A stretch of DNA of 64,000 nt from Oscillatoriales cyanobacterium (GTDB taxonomy: Bacteria > Cyanobacteriota > Cyanobacteriia > Cyanobacteriales > Microcoleaceae): contig RDXX01000041.1 in NCBI GenBank assembly GCA_004292955.1, positions 1 to 64,000 of the forward strand. Direction: 5' to 3'. Of this stretch, positions 50,907 to 59,548 are shown one piece after another. The translations under genes were made by a program, and so were the position numbers. Position 1 is the first letter of the stretch, and every line of letters begins with the position of its first letter. The notes under the pieces were generated by a model. That model worked only from the letters and a program-made list of their open reading frames with translations, was not told the DNA's origin and searched no databases.

Positions 50907-53726
50907 CTATTTGCGAGCTTTGTATAAGCGCACGAACAGTTTTTCCATTTCAATCCAGACAAACATTAGGGCGCTGAATCCGAAGCAAATCATCAATTCA
51001 AAAGGCGTTAAATAGTGAGTTCCGAAAAATGCTCTCAGCGGTGGAACGTAAATCAACATTAATTGCAAAGCAGTAGTCACAATCACAGCTCCCCACACAA
51101 AAACATTAGTGAAGGGATTTAACTCGATCGTTAGCTGAGTGTTAGATCGAATTGCGATCGCATGACCCATTTGCGCTAAACACAGAGTAGTAAATACCAT
51201 GGTTTTCCAAGCATCTGGATCGCCGTGTCCGGGAGTGTGAGTATATCCGTAAGCCCAGGACATCATCGCGATCGTCAAAATTGCAAAGATAATCCCGATC
51301 CGAATCATGTAAGAACCCAAACCCCGGGCAAAAATACTTTCGCGCGGACTGAAAGGAGGTTTTCTCATCACGTTTGGTTCGGCTGGTTCCACGGCTAAGG
51401 CCAAAGCCGGAACGCCATCTGTTACTAAGTTCATCCACAAAATTTGGAGGGGCGTCAGCGGTACTCCTCCCAAACCCAATAAAGGTGCAGCGGCAATTGT
51501 CAAAACTTCGCCGATGTTGCTGCCCAAAATGTACTTAATAAAGCGGCGAATGTTGGTATAAACGACTCGCCCTTCTTCGGCGGCGGCGACAATAGTTGCG
51601 AAGTTGTCGTCGAGGAGTACCATATCGCTAGCTTCTTTACTGACATCGGTGCCGGTAATCCCCATTGCAATGCCGATATCGGCTTGTTTCAAGGCGGGCG
51701 CGTCGTTAACTCCGTCGCCTGTCATGGCGACAAATTTGCCTAAACTTTGCAAAGCTTGGACAATCCGCAATTTGTGTTCGGGGGAGACGCGGGCGTAAAC
51801 GCTGACGTGTTCGACTTGTTGTTTTAGTTGTTCTTGACTGAGCTTTTCTAATTCTTGACCGGTGAGAACTCGATCGCCCTCTGTCGCAATACCTAAATCG
51901 TAGGCGATCGCCTGTGCCGTCAACTGGTGATCTCCTGTAATCATCACCACCCGAATCCCTGCATCGCGGCACTTCACCACGGCTTCCCGTACTTCCGGGC
52001 GCGGCGCGTCAAGCATACTGACGAGTCCCAGCCAAATCATCTCTTGTTCGCTGATTTCCTCGGAACCTTCGGGCGGCACGTTTTCCCAGATTTTGTATGC
52101 AAACCCGAGGACTCGCAAACCCCCGCTTGCCATGTTATTGTTTTCGGCGAGGATGCGATCGCGCATTTCCTGGTTTAAAGGTTGTACTCGATCGCCGACT
52201 ATAATTCCTTGACAGCGCTCCAAAGTCAACTCGGGAGAACCTTTCGTCAGCATCAAATAATTCTGCTGCTGTCCGTTTGGTGCGGGAAAGCCCGAATGTC
52301 CCGAATGTCCGGGTACTTCGCAAATTACGCTCATCCGCTTGCGTTCGGAAGAAAAAGGAAACTCCGCCGTGCGCGGCAGCAATTGAGACTGTTTTTCCCT
52401 ATAAATGCCTGCTTTTCCCGCTAAAGATAGCAGAGCTCCTTCCGTAGGATCGCCCAAAATCTTCCATTCTTGCTGTTCGTGCTGCAATACTGCGTCGTTG
52501 CAAACTGCACAAGCAATTAATAAAGATTCGAGTTCTGGATATTCTTCTAAATTATTAATTTGGGTCGAGGTATGCCGATCGGTAAAATCTCCGATCGGGG
52601 CATAGCCGTCGCCTGCAACACTGATAGTGCAGTCGCCTGTAGATAGTAGCTGCACTACCATTTTATTTTGAGTCAGAGTACCTGTTTTGTCGGAACAAAT
52701 GGTTGTTACCGAACCCAAAGTTTCTACAGCCGGCAGTTTGCGAATTAGAGCGTTTCGCTTCACCATCCGCCTAGTTCCCAGCGCCAAAGTAACTGTGACG
52801 ACGGCCGCAAGTCCTTCGGGAACGACAGCCACAGCCATGCTGAGAGAAACTTCTAACAATTCTTCAAATCTGCTGGTATCGAACCCAATGCTGCCGTTGT
52901 TGAAGGTAATCATCCCACCGATGACGACAATTGCCACTAAGCCTAGGGCGCCGGAGACTAGAACATTTCCCAACTGTCCCATCCGCTGTTGTAGGGGAGT
53001 TGGTTCGGTTTCTACTGACTGAAGCATGGCGGCAATTTTGCCCAATTCCGTTTGCATTCCGGTGTTGGTGACGATCGCCTTGGCCCGTCCCTGAACAACT
53101 TCTGTCCCCTGAAAAATCAGGTTGAGTCGATCGCCCAACGAAGCATCTTCGGGAAGTTCGAGATCGGCTTGTTTGGTAGCTGCGATCGCTTCTCCCGTCA
53201 AAGCAGATTCTCTGACTTGCAGGTTGGAAGCTTCGATCAAGCGCCCGTCTGCTGCTATTTTTACCCCAGCCTCCAACAGCATCACGTCTCCGGGTACGAG
53301 TTCCTTGGCTGCGATTTCCGAAGTTTTGCCGTCCCGCAGGACTCGGACTAGGGGGGAAGAGAGGTTTTTGAGGGCTGCGAGGGCTTTTTCGGCACTTTGC
53401 TCTTGGAAATAGCCGAGAATGCCGTTGAGTATGACGATCGCAAAAATGGCGATCGCATCTTTCGGAAAAGTATTTGACCTGATATCTAAGAATGCAGAAA
53501 CCACCGCCACACCTATCAGCATCAACAACATGATGTTGGTGAACTGATCGACAAAAATCGACCAAGCACTGCGGCCTCCTGTTTCTTCGAGTTCATTGGG
53601 GCCGTATTGCTGCAAGCGTTCGGACACCTGTTGGCTGCTCAAGCCCCCGTCTTTGTTACTGCTTAGCTGCTGGAGGGTTTTATCAATTGGTACGGTGTGC
53701 CAAGAAGATGGAGAATTTGAAGACAT
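50907..53726 (-). CDS. pacL: Cation-translocating P-type ATPase (Ca2+-type, PacL-like)
   Basis: A 939-residue P2A-type ATPase that pumps a cation, probably Ca2+, out of the cytoplasm. The phosphorylation motif is [33 protein letters not shown] precedes it, with the ion-binding PEGL core as in SERCA/PacL. Also visible: the N-terminal cation-ATPase domain ([13 protein letters not shown]), actuator loop LTGEAIA (TGES variant, TGEA), the nucleotide-binding KGSPE, the hinge [22 protein letters not shown], and about ten membrane helices. The TGES loop reading TGEA is a small oddity. Single gene. Confidence 0.93.
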   Translation of the reverse strand: MSSNSPSSWHTVPIDKTLQQLSSNKDGGLSSQQVSERLQQYGPNELEETGGRSAWSIFVDQFTNIMLLMLIGVAVVSAFLDIRSNTFPKDAIAIFAIVILNGILGYFQEQSAEKALAALKNLSSPLVRVLRDGKTSEIAAKELVPGDVMLLEAGVKIAADGRLIEASNLQVRESALTGEAIAATKQADLELPEDASLGDRLNLIFQGTEVVQGRAKAIVTNTGMQTELGKIAAMLQSVETEPTPLQQRMGQLGNVLVSGALGLVAIVVIGGMITFNNGSIGFDTSRFEELLEVSLSMAVAVVPEGLAAVVTVTLALGTRRMVKRNALIRKLPAVETLGSVTTICSDKTGTLTQNKMVVQLLSTGDCTISVAGDGYAPIGDFTDRHTSTQINNLEEYPELESLLIACAVCNDAVLQHEQQEWKILGDPTEGALLSLAGKAGIYREKQSQLLPRTAEFPFSSERKRMSVICEVPGHSGHSGFPAPNGQQQNYLMLTKGSPELTLERCQGIIVGDRVQPLNQEMRDRILAENNNMASGGLRVLGFAYKIWENVPPEGSEEISEQEMIWLGLVSMLDAPRPEVREAVVKCRDAGIRVVMITGDHQLTAQAIAYDLGIATEGDRVLTGQELEKLSQEQLKQQVEHVSVYARVSPEHKLRIVQALQSLGKFVAMTGDGVNDAPALKQADIGIAMGITGTDVSKEASDMVLLDDNFATIVAAAEEGRVVYTNIRRFIKYILGSNIGEVLTIAAAPLLGLGGVPLTPLQILWMNLVTDGVPALALAVEPAEPNVMRKPPFSPRESIFARGLGSYMIRIGIIFAILTIAMMSWAYGYTHTPGHGDPDAWKTMVFTTLCLAQMGHAIAIRSNTQLTIELNPFTNVFVWGAVIVTTALQLMLIYVPPLRAFFGTHYLTPFELMICFGFSALMFVWIEMEKLFVRLYKARK

Positions 53727-54860
53727 AAATTACGATCGAGCATGGGGCAATTAGGGGACTGCGGCCGAACAAGTTACAGCCGATGAATGTGGCTGATGGC
53801 AGTAAAAGAGTTTTTAGTTTTGAGTTCTGAATCAAAAACTGCTGAACTTGAGACTCGTATTGGGCCCCGGTTCGATGCCGAGAGAGCAGGAAGCTGTCAA
53901 CTTCACTGCGTCTGGCGGCTCTCTCGCACCGTTTGTAGACCTACCGCTGATAGCACTTATCCACCTTACAACTAAAAATTAGCAATTTCTCCGGCTTTTA
54001 CCCAAGACCCAGCGGCTGAGTTTTGTCTTTAAATGGTGATATTTCGTTCAAAAGCTGAGGTTGTGCCGATCGCCCTGCCAATCTGTTGGATTTTACCAAC
54101 ACCACATTCTGCCGACATCCTGCATCGGACATAATTTTTGCTTTTTTCCCTATTCCCCCGGGCTTGTTTTAGCAAAACTTAAATTTTGTTAACTTTTCTT
54201 CACTATTCGGCTTTGCCCTGGGAAAGCCAACAGAGGCGATCGGCCCACGGGACAATTCAGGGCGATGGCAGAGTGACAAAAAGGGCGATCGAAGCCAACT
54301 CTAGACTTATGTTGTGCTGCATTTGAATTCTATATTTCAAGGGATCGAAACTCGTCAAATCCTTTCCCTGTCTGCCCTAATCCCCGAATCCCATCGGATT
54401 TTCTCCCCATCGAACCCTCGAATATCACAGACAATCTCTCGATCGGCAGTTTACCGCTGCAATCTGGCATCTATCCCAGGGATTAGATTTGCCACCACTT
54501 GCCCCACATCGATTTACCTTCTCACAGAAATAAGTTTTCGTAATAATTTGTAATAAACAAAGAGGAACCAGCATTGTATAAAGGTTATCAGAGGGTTGAA
54601 ACGACAGGCGAAAGTTAACAAAAACACTGATTGACAAGGTTTGTCGCATCTCATAAAAGATGTAAAATTTTCTAAGGTTTCTTAAATGTCCGTTGCAATG
54701 TCACAATAGTGAAGGTAGCGGAAAGGGAGAGATCGAGCCGGCCAGCGCAGTAGCTGGCGTCAACCTTCAACCCTTGCAGGCCCAACAGCCTGAACAAATT
54801 TAACTTAACGGTTTTATACCGCAACCAAACTCAATTAACTCAAAGTAGGAGAGTTCGTTC
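53727..54860. other. Long upstream region of the phycocyanin operon
   Basis: A roughly 1.1-kb stretch without a credible gene. Its last 230 bases hold the candidate cpc promoter and a leader of about 190 nt ending CAAAGTAGGAGAGTTCGTTC before the cpcB ATG. HIP1-like octamers are dense. Light regulation of cpc genes is usually exerted here (known for the operon type). Confidence 0.5.
54631..54659 (+). promoter_or_regulatory. Candidate sigma-70-type promoter for cpcBA
   Basis: TTGACA at 54631-54636 and TAAAAG at 54654-54659 are 17 bp apart. The position predicts a long untranslated leader of about 190 nt, as is common for phycocyanin operons. The transcription start is not visible from sequence. 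Confidence 0.5.
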
Positions 54861-55379
54861 ATGTTTGACGCATTTACAAAAGTGGTTTCCCAAGCAGACG
54901 CTCGCGGCGAATTTTTGGCTGCTGGCCAACTAGATGCTCTCAGCAGCATGGTTTCTGACGCCAACAAGCGGATTGACGCAGTAAACCGCATCACCGGTAA
55001 CGCATCCACAATCGTCGCTAATGCAGCTCGCTCTTTGTTTGCTGAACAGCCTCAGTTGATCGCCCCCGGTGGCAACGCATACACCAGCCGCCGCATGGCA
55101 GCTTGCTTGCGCGACATGGAAATCATCTTGCGCTACGTAACCTACGCCACATTTGCAGGCGACGCCAGCGTTTTGGACGATCGTTGCTTGAACGGTCTGC
55201 GCGAAACATACCAAGCTCTGGGAACTCCAGGTGCATCCGTTGCAACCGGCGTACAAAAAATGAAAGAAGCAGCGATCGCGCTTGCTAACGACCCCAACGG
55301 CATTACCCGTGGTGATTGCAGCTCGCTGATGTCCGAAATCGGCAGCTACTTCGACCGCGCAGCTAATGCAGTCGGCTAA
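54861..55379 (+). CDS. cpcB: C-phycocyanin beta subunit
   Basis: A 172-residue phycobiliprotein, the normal length for CpcB. Chromophore cysteines sit where expected: Cys82 ([10 protein letters not shown]) and Cys153 (ITRGDCSSL); Asn72, the site of gamma-methylation in this subunit, is in GGNAYTSRR. Absence of the extra bilin-binding Cys and insertions of phycoerythrin beta excludes CpeB. GGAGAG precedes the ATG. It pairs with CpcA in (alpha-beta) hexamers of the phycobilisome rods. Confidence 0.98.
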   Translation: MFDAFTKVVSQADARGEFLAAGQLDALSSMVSDANKRIDAVNRITGNASTIVANAARSLFAEQPQLIAPGGNAYTSRRMAACLRDMEIILRYVTYATFAGDASVLDDRCLNGLRETYQALGTPGASVATGVQKMKEAAIALANDPNGITRGDCSSLMSEIGSYFDRAANAVG

Positions 55380-55485
55380 AAATAGCGAGCCCGAACATTT
55401 CTTCCTGTAAAGAAGCGAGCGATCGCATTATTTGCAAGCAATCATTTTGGTACAAACAAAACAACATTAGGGAGACAGCAGAACA

Positions 55486-55974
55486 ATGAAAACCCCTTTG
55501 ACTGAAGCAGTAACCGCCGCCGATTCTCAAGGCCGCTTCCTGAGCAGCACCGAATTGCAAGTAGCCTTCGGTCGTTTCCGCCAAGCAGCAGCAGGTTTGG
55601 AAGCAGCCAAGTCTTTGAGCGCCAACTCTGCGCGCTTGATCGACGGTGCAGCTCAAGCTGTGTACAACAAGTTCCCGTACACTCAACAAATGCAAGGGCC
55701 AAACTACGCTTCTACCTCAACCGGTAAAGCTAAGTGCTCCCGCGACATCGGCTACTACCTGCGGATGGTAACCTACTGCTTAGTTGCAGGCGGCACAGGT
55801 CCAATGGATGAGTACCTGATTGCAGGTATTGACGAAATCAACCGGACATTTGAATTGTCTCCTAGCTGGTATGTTGAAGCTCTCAAGTACATCAAAGCCA
55901 ACCACGGTTTGAGTGGCGATGCTGCAACTGAAGCCAATTCCTACCTCGACTACGCAGTCAACGCTCTAAGCTAG
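55486..55974 (+). CDS. cpcA: C-phycocyanin alpha subunit
   Basis: A 162-residue CpcA with its single bilin-binding Cys84 ([15 protein letters not shown]), to which CpcE/CpcF attach phycocyanobilin. It opens [20 protein letters not shown] and ends [13 protein letters not shown], as in the family. AGGGAGACAG precedes the ATG. It lies 106 bp after cpcB in the same operon and is followed by a long hairpin. Confidence 0.98.
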   Translation: MKTPLTEAVTAADSQGRFLSSTELQVAFGRFRQAAAGLEAAKSLSANSARLIDGAAQAVYNKFPYTQQMQGPNYASTSTGKAKCSRDIGYYLRMVTYCLVAGGTGPMDEYLIAGIDEINRTFELSPSWYVEALKYIKANHGLSGDAATEANSYLDYAVNALS

Positions 55975-55982
55975 ATTTGCGT

Positions 55983-56046
55983 GATGCCCGGAAATGTAAG
56001 CTGCTGTTAGCTTGAGTGTTAACTGTTGTTTACGATTCCGGGCATC
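55983..56046 (+). terminator. Hairpin after cpcA (possible attenuator)
   Basis: GATGCCCGGAA at 55983-55993 pairs perfectly with TTCCGGGCATC at 56036-56046, and inside lies a smaller stem AAGCT...AGCTT. No T-run follows, so it may stabilise the cpcBA message or partly stop transcription before the linker genes, a known pattern in cpc operons. Confidence 0.65.
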
Positions 56047-56107
56047 TGCGATCTTAGCGGAGTCTTCCAAATACTTTTTTCAGAACTTTTTAGTTTTTCA
56101 AGCATGA

Positions 56108-56428
56108 AAAGCAGAAAAGTTAGGAATAAAAGCATTTGAAAAAGCGAGACGAGTAGAACTGCGCCCTCGGTGGACGCAAGACGATGCGAAAGCAGTAATT
56201 TGTGTCGCTTACAGCCAAGTTTTCGGTAACGAGTATTTAATGTCGAGCGAACGAGTTACCAGTGCCAAATCTTTCCTGCTGGAAGGGCAGATTTCAGTTA
56301 AAGATTTTGTGCGGGAGTTCCTGAGTCCGAAACTTATAAAAAAAGTTCGGCAAGCGGAAAACGAGCGAGTCTTTAGACCTTCCATGAAAGCGGCACGGGC
56401 GGTTTTAACCGCCGTGAATCTTTCTTGA
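56108..56428 (+). pseudogene. Broken cpcC paralogue, N-terminal fragment
   Basis: Translation from 56108 gives LGIKAFEKARRVELRPRW, then AYSQVFGNEYLMSSERVTSA, KSFLLEGQISVKDFVREF and LSPKLIKKV, which aligns with residues 8-90 of the intact CpcC at 57054 ([38 protein letters not shown]). There is a one-base frameshift just after the expected start and no in-frame start codon before 56240. Similarity stops about residue 95, and the last part encodes a small palindrome (GGGCGGTTTTAACCGCC) before a stop. The rest of the linker domain is absent. Confidence 0.72.
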
Positions 56429-56477
56429 TTTTTCACATTTTTAGCAGTGTAAAAAGGGCTTTTGCCGTTACACTCTA

Positions 56478-56763
56478 TTGTTGGGATGGATACACAGGTG
56501 CAAACCTGAGAAGCAAATTCCTACCATATATTAAAGGTACGCGGGGACTCTCGCGTTACCAAGGGCTTAGCCCCTTAAACGCTTGAGGAGCTTGCCCAAA
56601 GGCAAGGATAGCAGCCCACCATTTTTTGGTAAGAGGATTGCGCCCAGGAACCCTAGCAATAGGGATATTAAGAACGAAATTTCTTAAGAATCTCAGTCGC
56701 GAAGAGCGCTGAGAGTGTCAACGGAAAAAGTTTTTTGAATCGAAGGTTCGGCGGCTAAGTTTT
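56478..56763 (+). ncRNA. Hairpin-rich candidate structured RNA
   Basis: A dense series of hairpins without coding character: CAGGT-GCAA-ACCTG (56495-56508), GGTACGCG...CGCGTTACC (56536-56560), AAGGGGC-type stem (56561-56576), CTTGCC-CAAA-GGCAAG (56591-56606), CCCTA-GCAA-TAGGG (56651-56664), and AAGAA...TTCTT (about 56671-56686). Two GCAA (GNRA-class) tetraloops and ordered stems point to a folded RNA rather than random spacer. A relation to the HEARO/IscB omega-RNA group or to a ribozyme is possible, but I could not check it. It lies between two fragments of a broken cpcC. Confidence 0.5.
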
Positions 56764-56879
56764 CACCCCAAGTGCGGTGTAGAACTACCGAATATCTCGT
56801 GTCTTACGATCGACTTTCGACCCGCTTGCAGCAAATCAACAAACGTGGTGGCAAAGTGGTAAGTATTACCACAGCTTAA
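56764..56879 (+). pseudogene. Broken cpcC paralogue, C-terminal fragment (CpcD-like domain)
   Basis: In frame with the stop at 56877-56879 the sequence reads PQVRCRTTEYLVSYDRLS then TRLQQINKRGGKVVSITTA, which aligns with the end of the intact CpcC ([31 protein letters not shown]). It has no start codon and no linker domain before it, so it is the other end of the paralogue fragment at 56108. Confidence 0.75.
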
Positions 56880-57053
56880 AGTTTGTATGTAAAGATGTTT
56901 TTTGAAACGTCTTTAGCAAATTAGGATTAATTGATGTGTACATACAAGCTGCGCCGGGAGTGCACCCAAATTTGACACATCTTGGCCTTAGTCCTAAAAA
57001 TCTCAAGTTCAACCAAGCTTTAAATTTTTGTTATTAATTTAGGAGAAAATCTG

Positions 57054-57923
57054 GTGGCTATTTCCACAGCAGCGTCCAGACTGGGAACATCCGCATTGAG
57101 CGATGCACCTAAGGTAGAATTGCGCCCGAACTACACCAAAGACGACATTGAAACTGTGATTCGTGCAGTTTACCGTCAGGTGCTGGGCAACGACTATTTG
57201 ATGAAATCCGAGCGCCTGACAAGTGCTGAATCTCTCCTGCGAGACGGCAGTTTAACGGTGCGAGAATTTGTGCGGGCAGTGGCAAAATCGGAACTGTACA
57301 AAACCAAGTTTTTGTACAGCAGCTTCCAAACTCGGACGATCGAACTAAACTACAAACACTTGCTCGGTCGCGCTCCCTACGACGAATCTGAAGTAATTTA
57401 TCACTTAGATTTGTACCAAACAGAAGGCTACGATGCTGATATTGATTCTTACATCGATTCAGTAGAGTATCAAGAAAGTTTCGGTGATAATATCGTCCCT
57501 TACTACCGGGGCTTTAACACTCAGACAGGTCAAAAAACCGTTGGTTTTACCCGGATGTTCCGGCTATATCGCGGCTATGCCAACAGCGATACATCTCAAC
57601 TCGAAGGAAATAACTCCCGCTTAGCTGTCGAATTAGGCACTAACAGCGCTACTGCTGTAGTTGGGCCTTCTGGTGGCAACGAAGGTTGGGCATACCGGTC
57701 TTCGACACAAAACGTAACTCCCAGCAGCGGTTTTGGTGGTGCGGCAGCTTACGGTAAAGAAGGGCGGCTTTTCCGCGTTGAAGTGTCGGGCATTCGGACG
57801 GGTGGCTATCCCAGGGTGCGCCACAGCAGCAAGGCGTTTATCGTACCTGGTGAGGATTTGTCCTCGCAAATGCAGAAATTTCAACGCTTGGGCGGGAAAA
57901 TCGCCAGCATTACTCCAATTTAG
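57054..57923 (+). CDS. cpcC: Phycobilisome rod linker, phycocyanin-associated
   Basis: A 289-residue rod linker that joins phycocyanin hexamers. The PBS-linker domain (about 20-165) shows [54 protein letters not shown] and [14 protein letters not shown]. The C-terminal CpcD-like domain (about 236-289) includes [10 protein letters not shown] and ends [10 protein letters not shown]. The start is GTG at 57054, preceded by AGGAG. The length is typical of the roughly 32-kDa class. It follows two fragments of a paralogue; a separate cpcD was not found in the window. Confidence 0.95.
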   Translation: MAISTAASRLGTSALSDAPKVELRPNYTKDDIETVIRAVYRQVLGNDYLMKSERLTSAESLLRDGSLTVREFVRAVAKSELYKTKFLYSSFQTRTIELNYKHLLGRAPYDESEVIYHLDLYQTEGYDADIDSYIDSVEYQESFGDNIVPYYRGFNTQTGQKTVGFTRMFRLYRGYANSDTSQLEGNNSRLAVELGTNSATAVVGPSGGNEGWAYRSSTQNVTPSSGFGGAAAYGKEGRLFRVEVSGIRTGGYPRVRHSSKAFIVPGEDLSSQMQKFQRLGGKIASITPI

Positions 57924-58306
57924 TCGTTAGTCATCAGTTATTAGTGCTGTCCCCGCTCGCGAACAGTAGTCATCGGTCGTTAGTCATTAGTAAATTTACT
58001 AGAGATTAATGGCCATTGGCTAAGGTCTAATAGCTAGTGTAATCCGACTAGATGCAGAAATCAATTTTTTATGATTGTCCGGTTCTGTGCGATCGCAGAA
58101 TCATTGCCTGCATCATCGTCGGATCATAATTAATAGCAAAGTCCGCTAGAACGGGCGATTTTAATCGCCGAGTTTCCCCAACCCGCGCAGGCGGGTTTCG
58201 TTTGTCTAGACGCGATTTCAATCGCCGAGTTTCCCCAACCCGCGCAGGCGGGTTTTGTTTGTCTAGCAGCGATTTCAATCGCCGATTTCCCTAATCACTA
58301 TGAATT
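57924..58306. repeat. Family A variant repeats before cpcE
   Basis: 58153-58290: GCGATTTTAATCGCCGAGTTTCCCC...ACCCGCGCAGGCGGGTTTCGTTTGTCTAGACGCGATTTCAATCGCC, given about twice. The hairpin sequences differ from the usual family A (GCGATT-TCA-AATCGC in place of GCGGTT-GAAA-CCGC) with the layout kept, so stem pairs have changed together. 57925-57990 has TCGTTAGTCATCAGT units. Confidence 0.8.
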
Positions 58307-59146
58307 ATGACTATGAATTATGATGAATCCGACTCACCACCAGCGGGTGTAGCTGAGGGCGAGTCTTTAACAATAGAACAGGCGATCGCAAATTTGCATT
58401 CCCAAGACTACAGTCTCCGCTATTATGCTGCTTGGTGGGTAGGCAGATTTCGAGTCAAGGAACCCGCAGCAATTGCAGCTTTGATTGCCGCCTTGCAAGA
58501 AGAATCAGAACAAACAAAAATTGGCGACTATTCCCTACTGCGAAATGCGGCACGAGCTCTAGGAAAATTGGGCGATAAACAAGCCTTGCCGGCGCTAACT
58601 CGCTGTTTGGAATGCGCGGATTATTACGTGCGGGAAGCGGCGGCTCAAGCTCTAGAAATGCTGGGCGATCGCGATTCCATTCCACCGCTGATGAAACTCT
58701 TAGATGGGGGCGTAGCTGTAGCCCTGCGAGTGCCTGGAAAATCGCACCTCGTGCAGCCTTACGACTCGGTAATTGAAGCTTTGGGTACGCTGGAAGCGAC
58801 AGAGGCAATACCGCTAATTTCACCTTTTTTAGAGCATTCTGTGGAGCGGGTGCAGTACGCTTCGGCGCGAGCGATGTATCAGTTGACTGGCGATCGCATT
58901 TACGGAGATCGGTTGGTAACTGCTTTGAATGGGGATAATTTGCAGTTGAGGCGATCGGCTTTGATGGACTTGGGGGCGATCGGCTATTTACCCGCAGCGC
59001 CAGCTATTGCTGAAACTTTAGCTGAAAATAGCATGAAATTGATTGCGCTAAAAGGAGTTTTGGAGCATCACCTCAATCAACAAGTATTACTATCTTTGTC
59101 AGATGAAGCTATCCAAGTTATGAACTTAATGGATAGTTTACTTTGA
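58307..59146 (+). CDS. cpcE: Phycocyanobilin lyase subunit alpha
   Basis: A 279-residue HEAT-repeat protein of the CpcE type. It begins with an acidic leader, then LTIEQAIANLHSQDYSLRYY, AAWWVGRFRVKEPAAIAALI, LLRNAARALGKLGDKQALPA and YVREAAAQALEMLGD, the family's helical repeats. With CpcF it forms the heterodimeric lyase that attaches phycocyanobilin to Cys84 of CpcA. A second ATG lies two codons in. CpcF is usually the next gene; here a 642-residue protein intervenes. Confidence 0.93.
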   Translation: MTMNYDESDSPPAGVAEGESLTIEQAIANLHSQDYSLRYYAAWWVGRFRVKEPAAIAALIAALQEESEQTKIGDYSLLRNAARALGKLGDKQALPALTRCLECADYYVREAAAQALEMLGDRDSIPPLMKLLDGGVAVALRVPGKSHLVQPYDSVIEALGTLEATEAIPLISPFLEHSVERVQYASARAMYQLTGDRIYGDRLVTALNGDNLQLRRSALMDLGAIGYLPAAPAIAETLAENSMKLIALKGVLEHHLNQQVLLSLSDEAIQVMNLMDSLL

Positions 59147-59548
59147 AAAAAATTCGTTCATAACTGCAATAGAATTGCTTTAGCGATTCTTAATTGTCTG
59201 GCGTATATTTAGGACATAGCAGATTTCAGGACACAGCGCCGTGCTCTTTCCCTACCCCCTATCTGTATTTCAGGCAGTTGAGAACTACTATTTTCTCCCT
59301 TTTATTCGGGTGAACCGATGGCTGATGATTTGATGGAATTAAAAACGAGGCTTTAGGTACGAATTTTTATAAATTTCAGTAAAAATACTGAGGTTTATAG
59401 CTGTAGTTGGTGAAATAGCTCGTGTTAAAATAATATTACCATCTGCATAAGTCTTCAGTTAAAAAAGTTTTGGTTTTGACTCCGGGCGATCGCGGAATGC
59501 TGCGAGATGGTTGTGTAGCAGCTAGAAGTATAAATCGGGTGATTCACC
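59147..59548. other. Gap between cpcE and the repeat-protein gene
   Basis: No gene and no member of the repeat families noted elsewhere. Possible promoter of the repeat-protein gene. Confidence 0.4.

Noticed and set aside
54861-55974. Possibility that the phycobiliprotein genes are phycoerythrin (cpeBA)
   Set aside because: Lengths of 172 and 162, Cys82/Cys153 and the single Cys84, and near identity in pattern to C-phycocyanin fit cpcBA; the extra bilin cysteine and insertions of phycoerythrin are absent.
56478-56763. Group I or group II intron interrupting cpcC
   Set aside because: I could not find the group I P/Q/R/S motifs or a group II domain V, and removing the block would still leave the linker without its middle, so splicing would not restore the gene.
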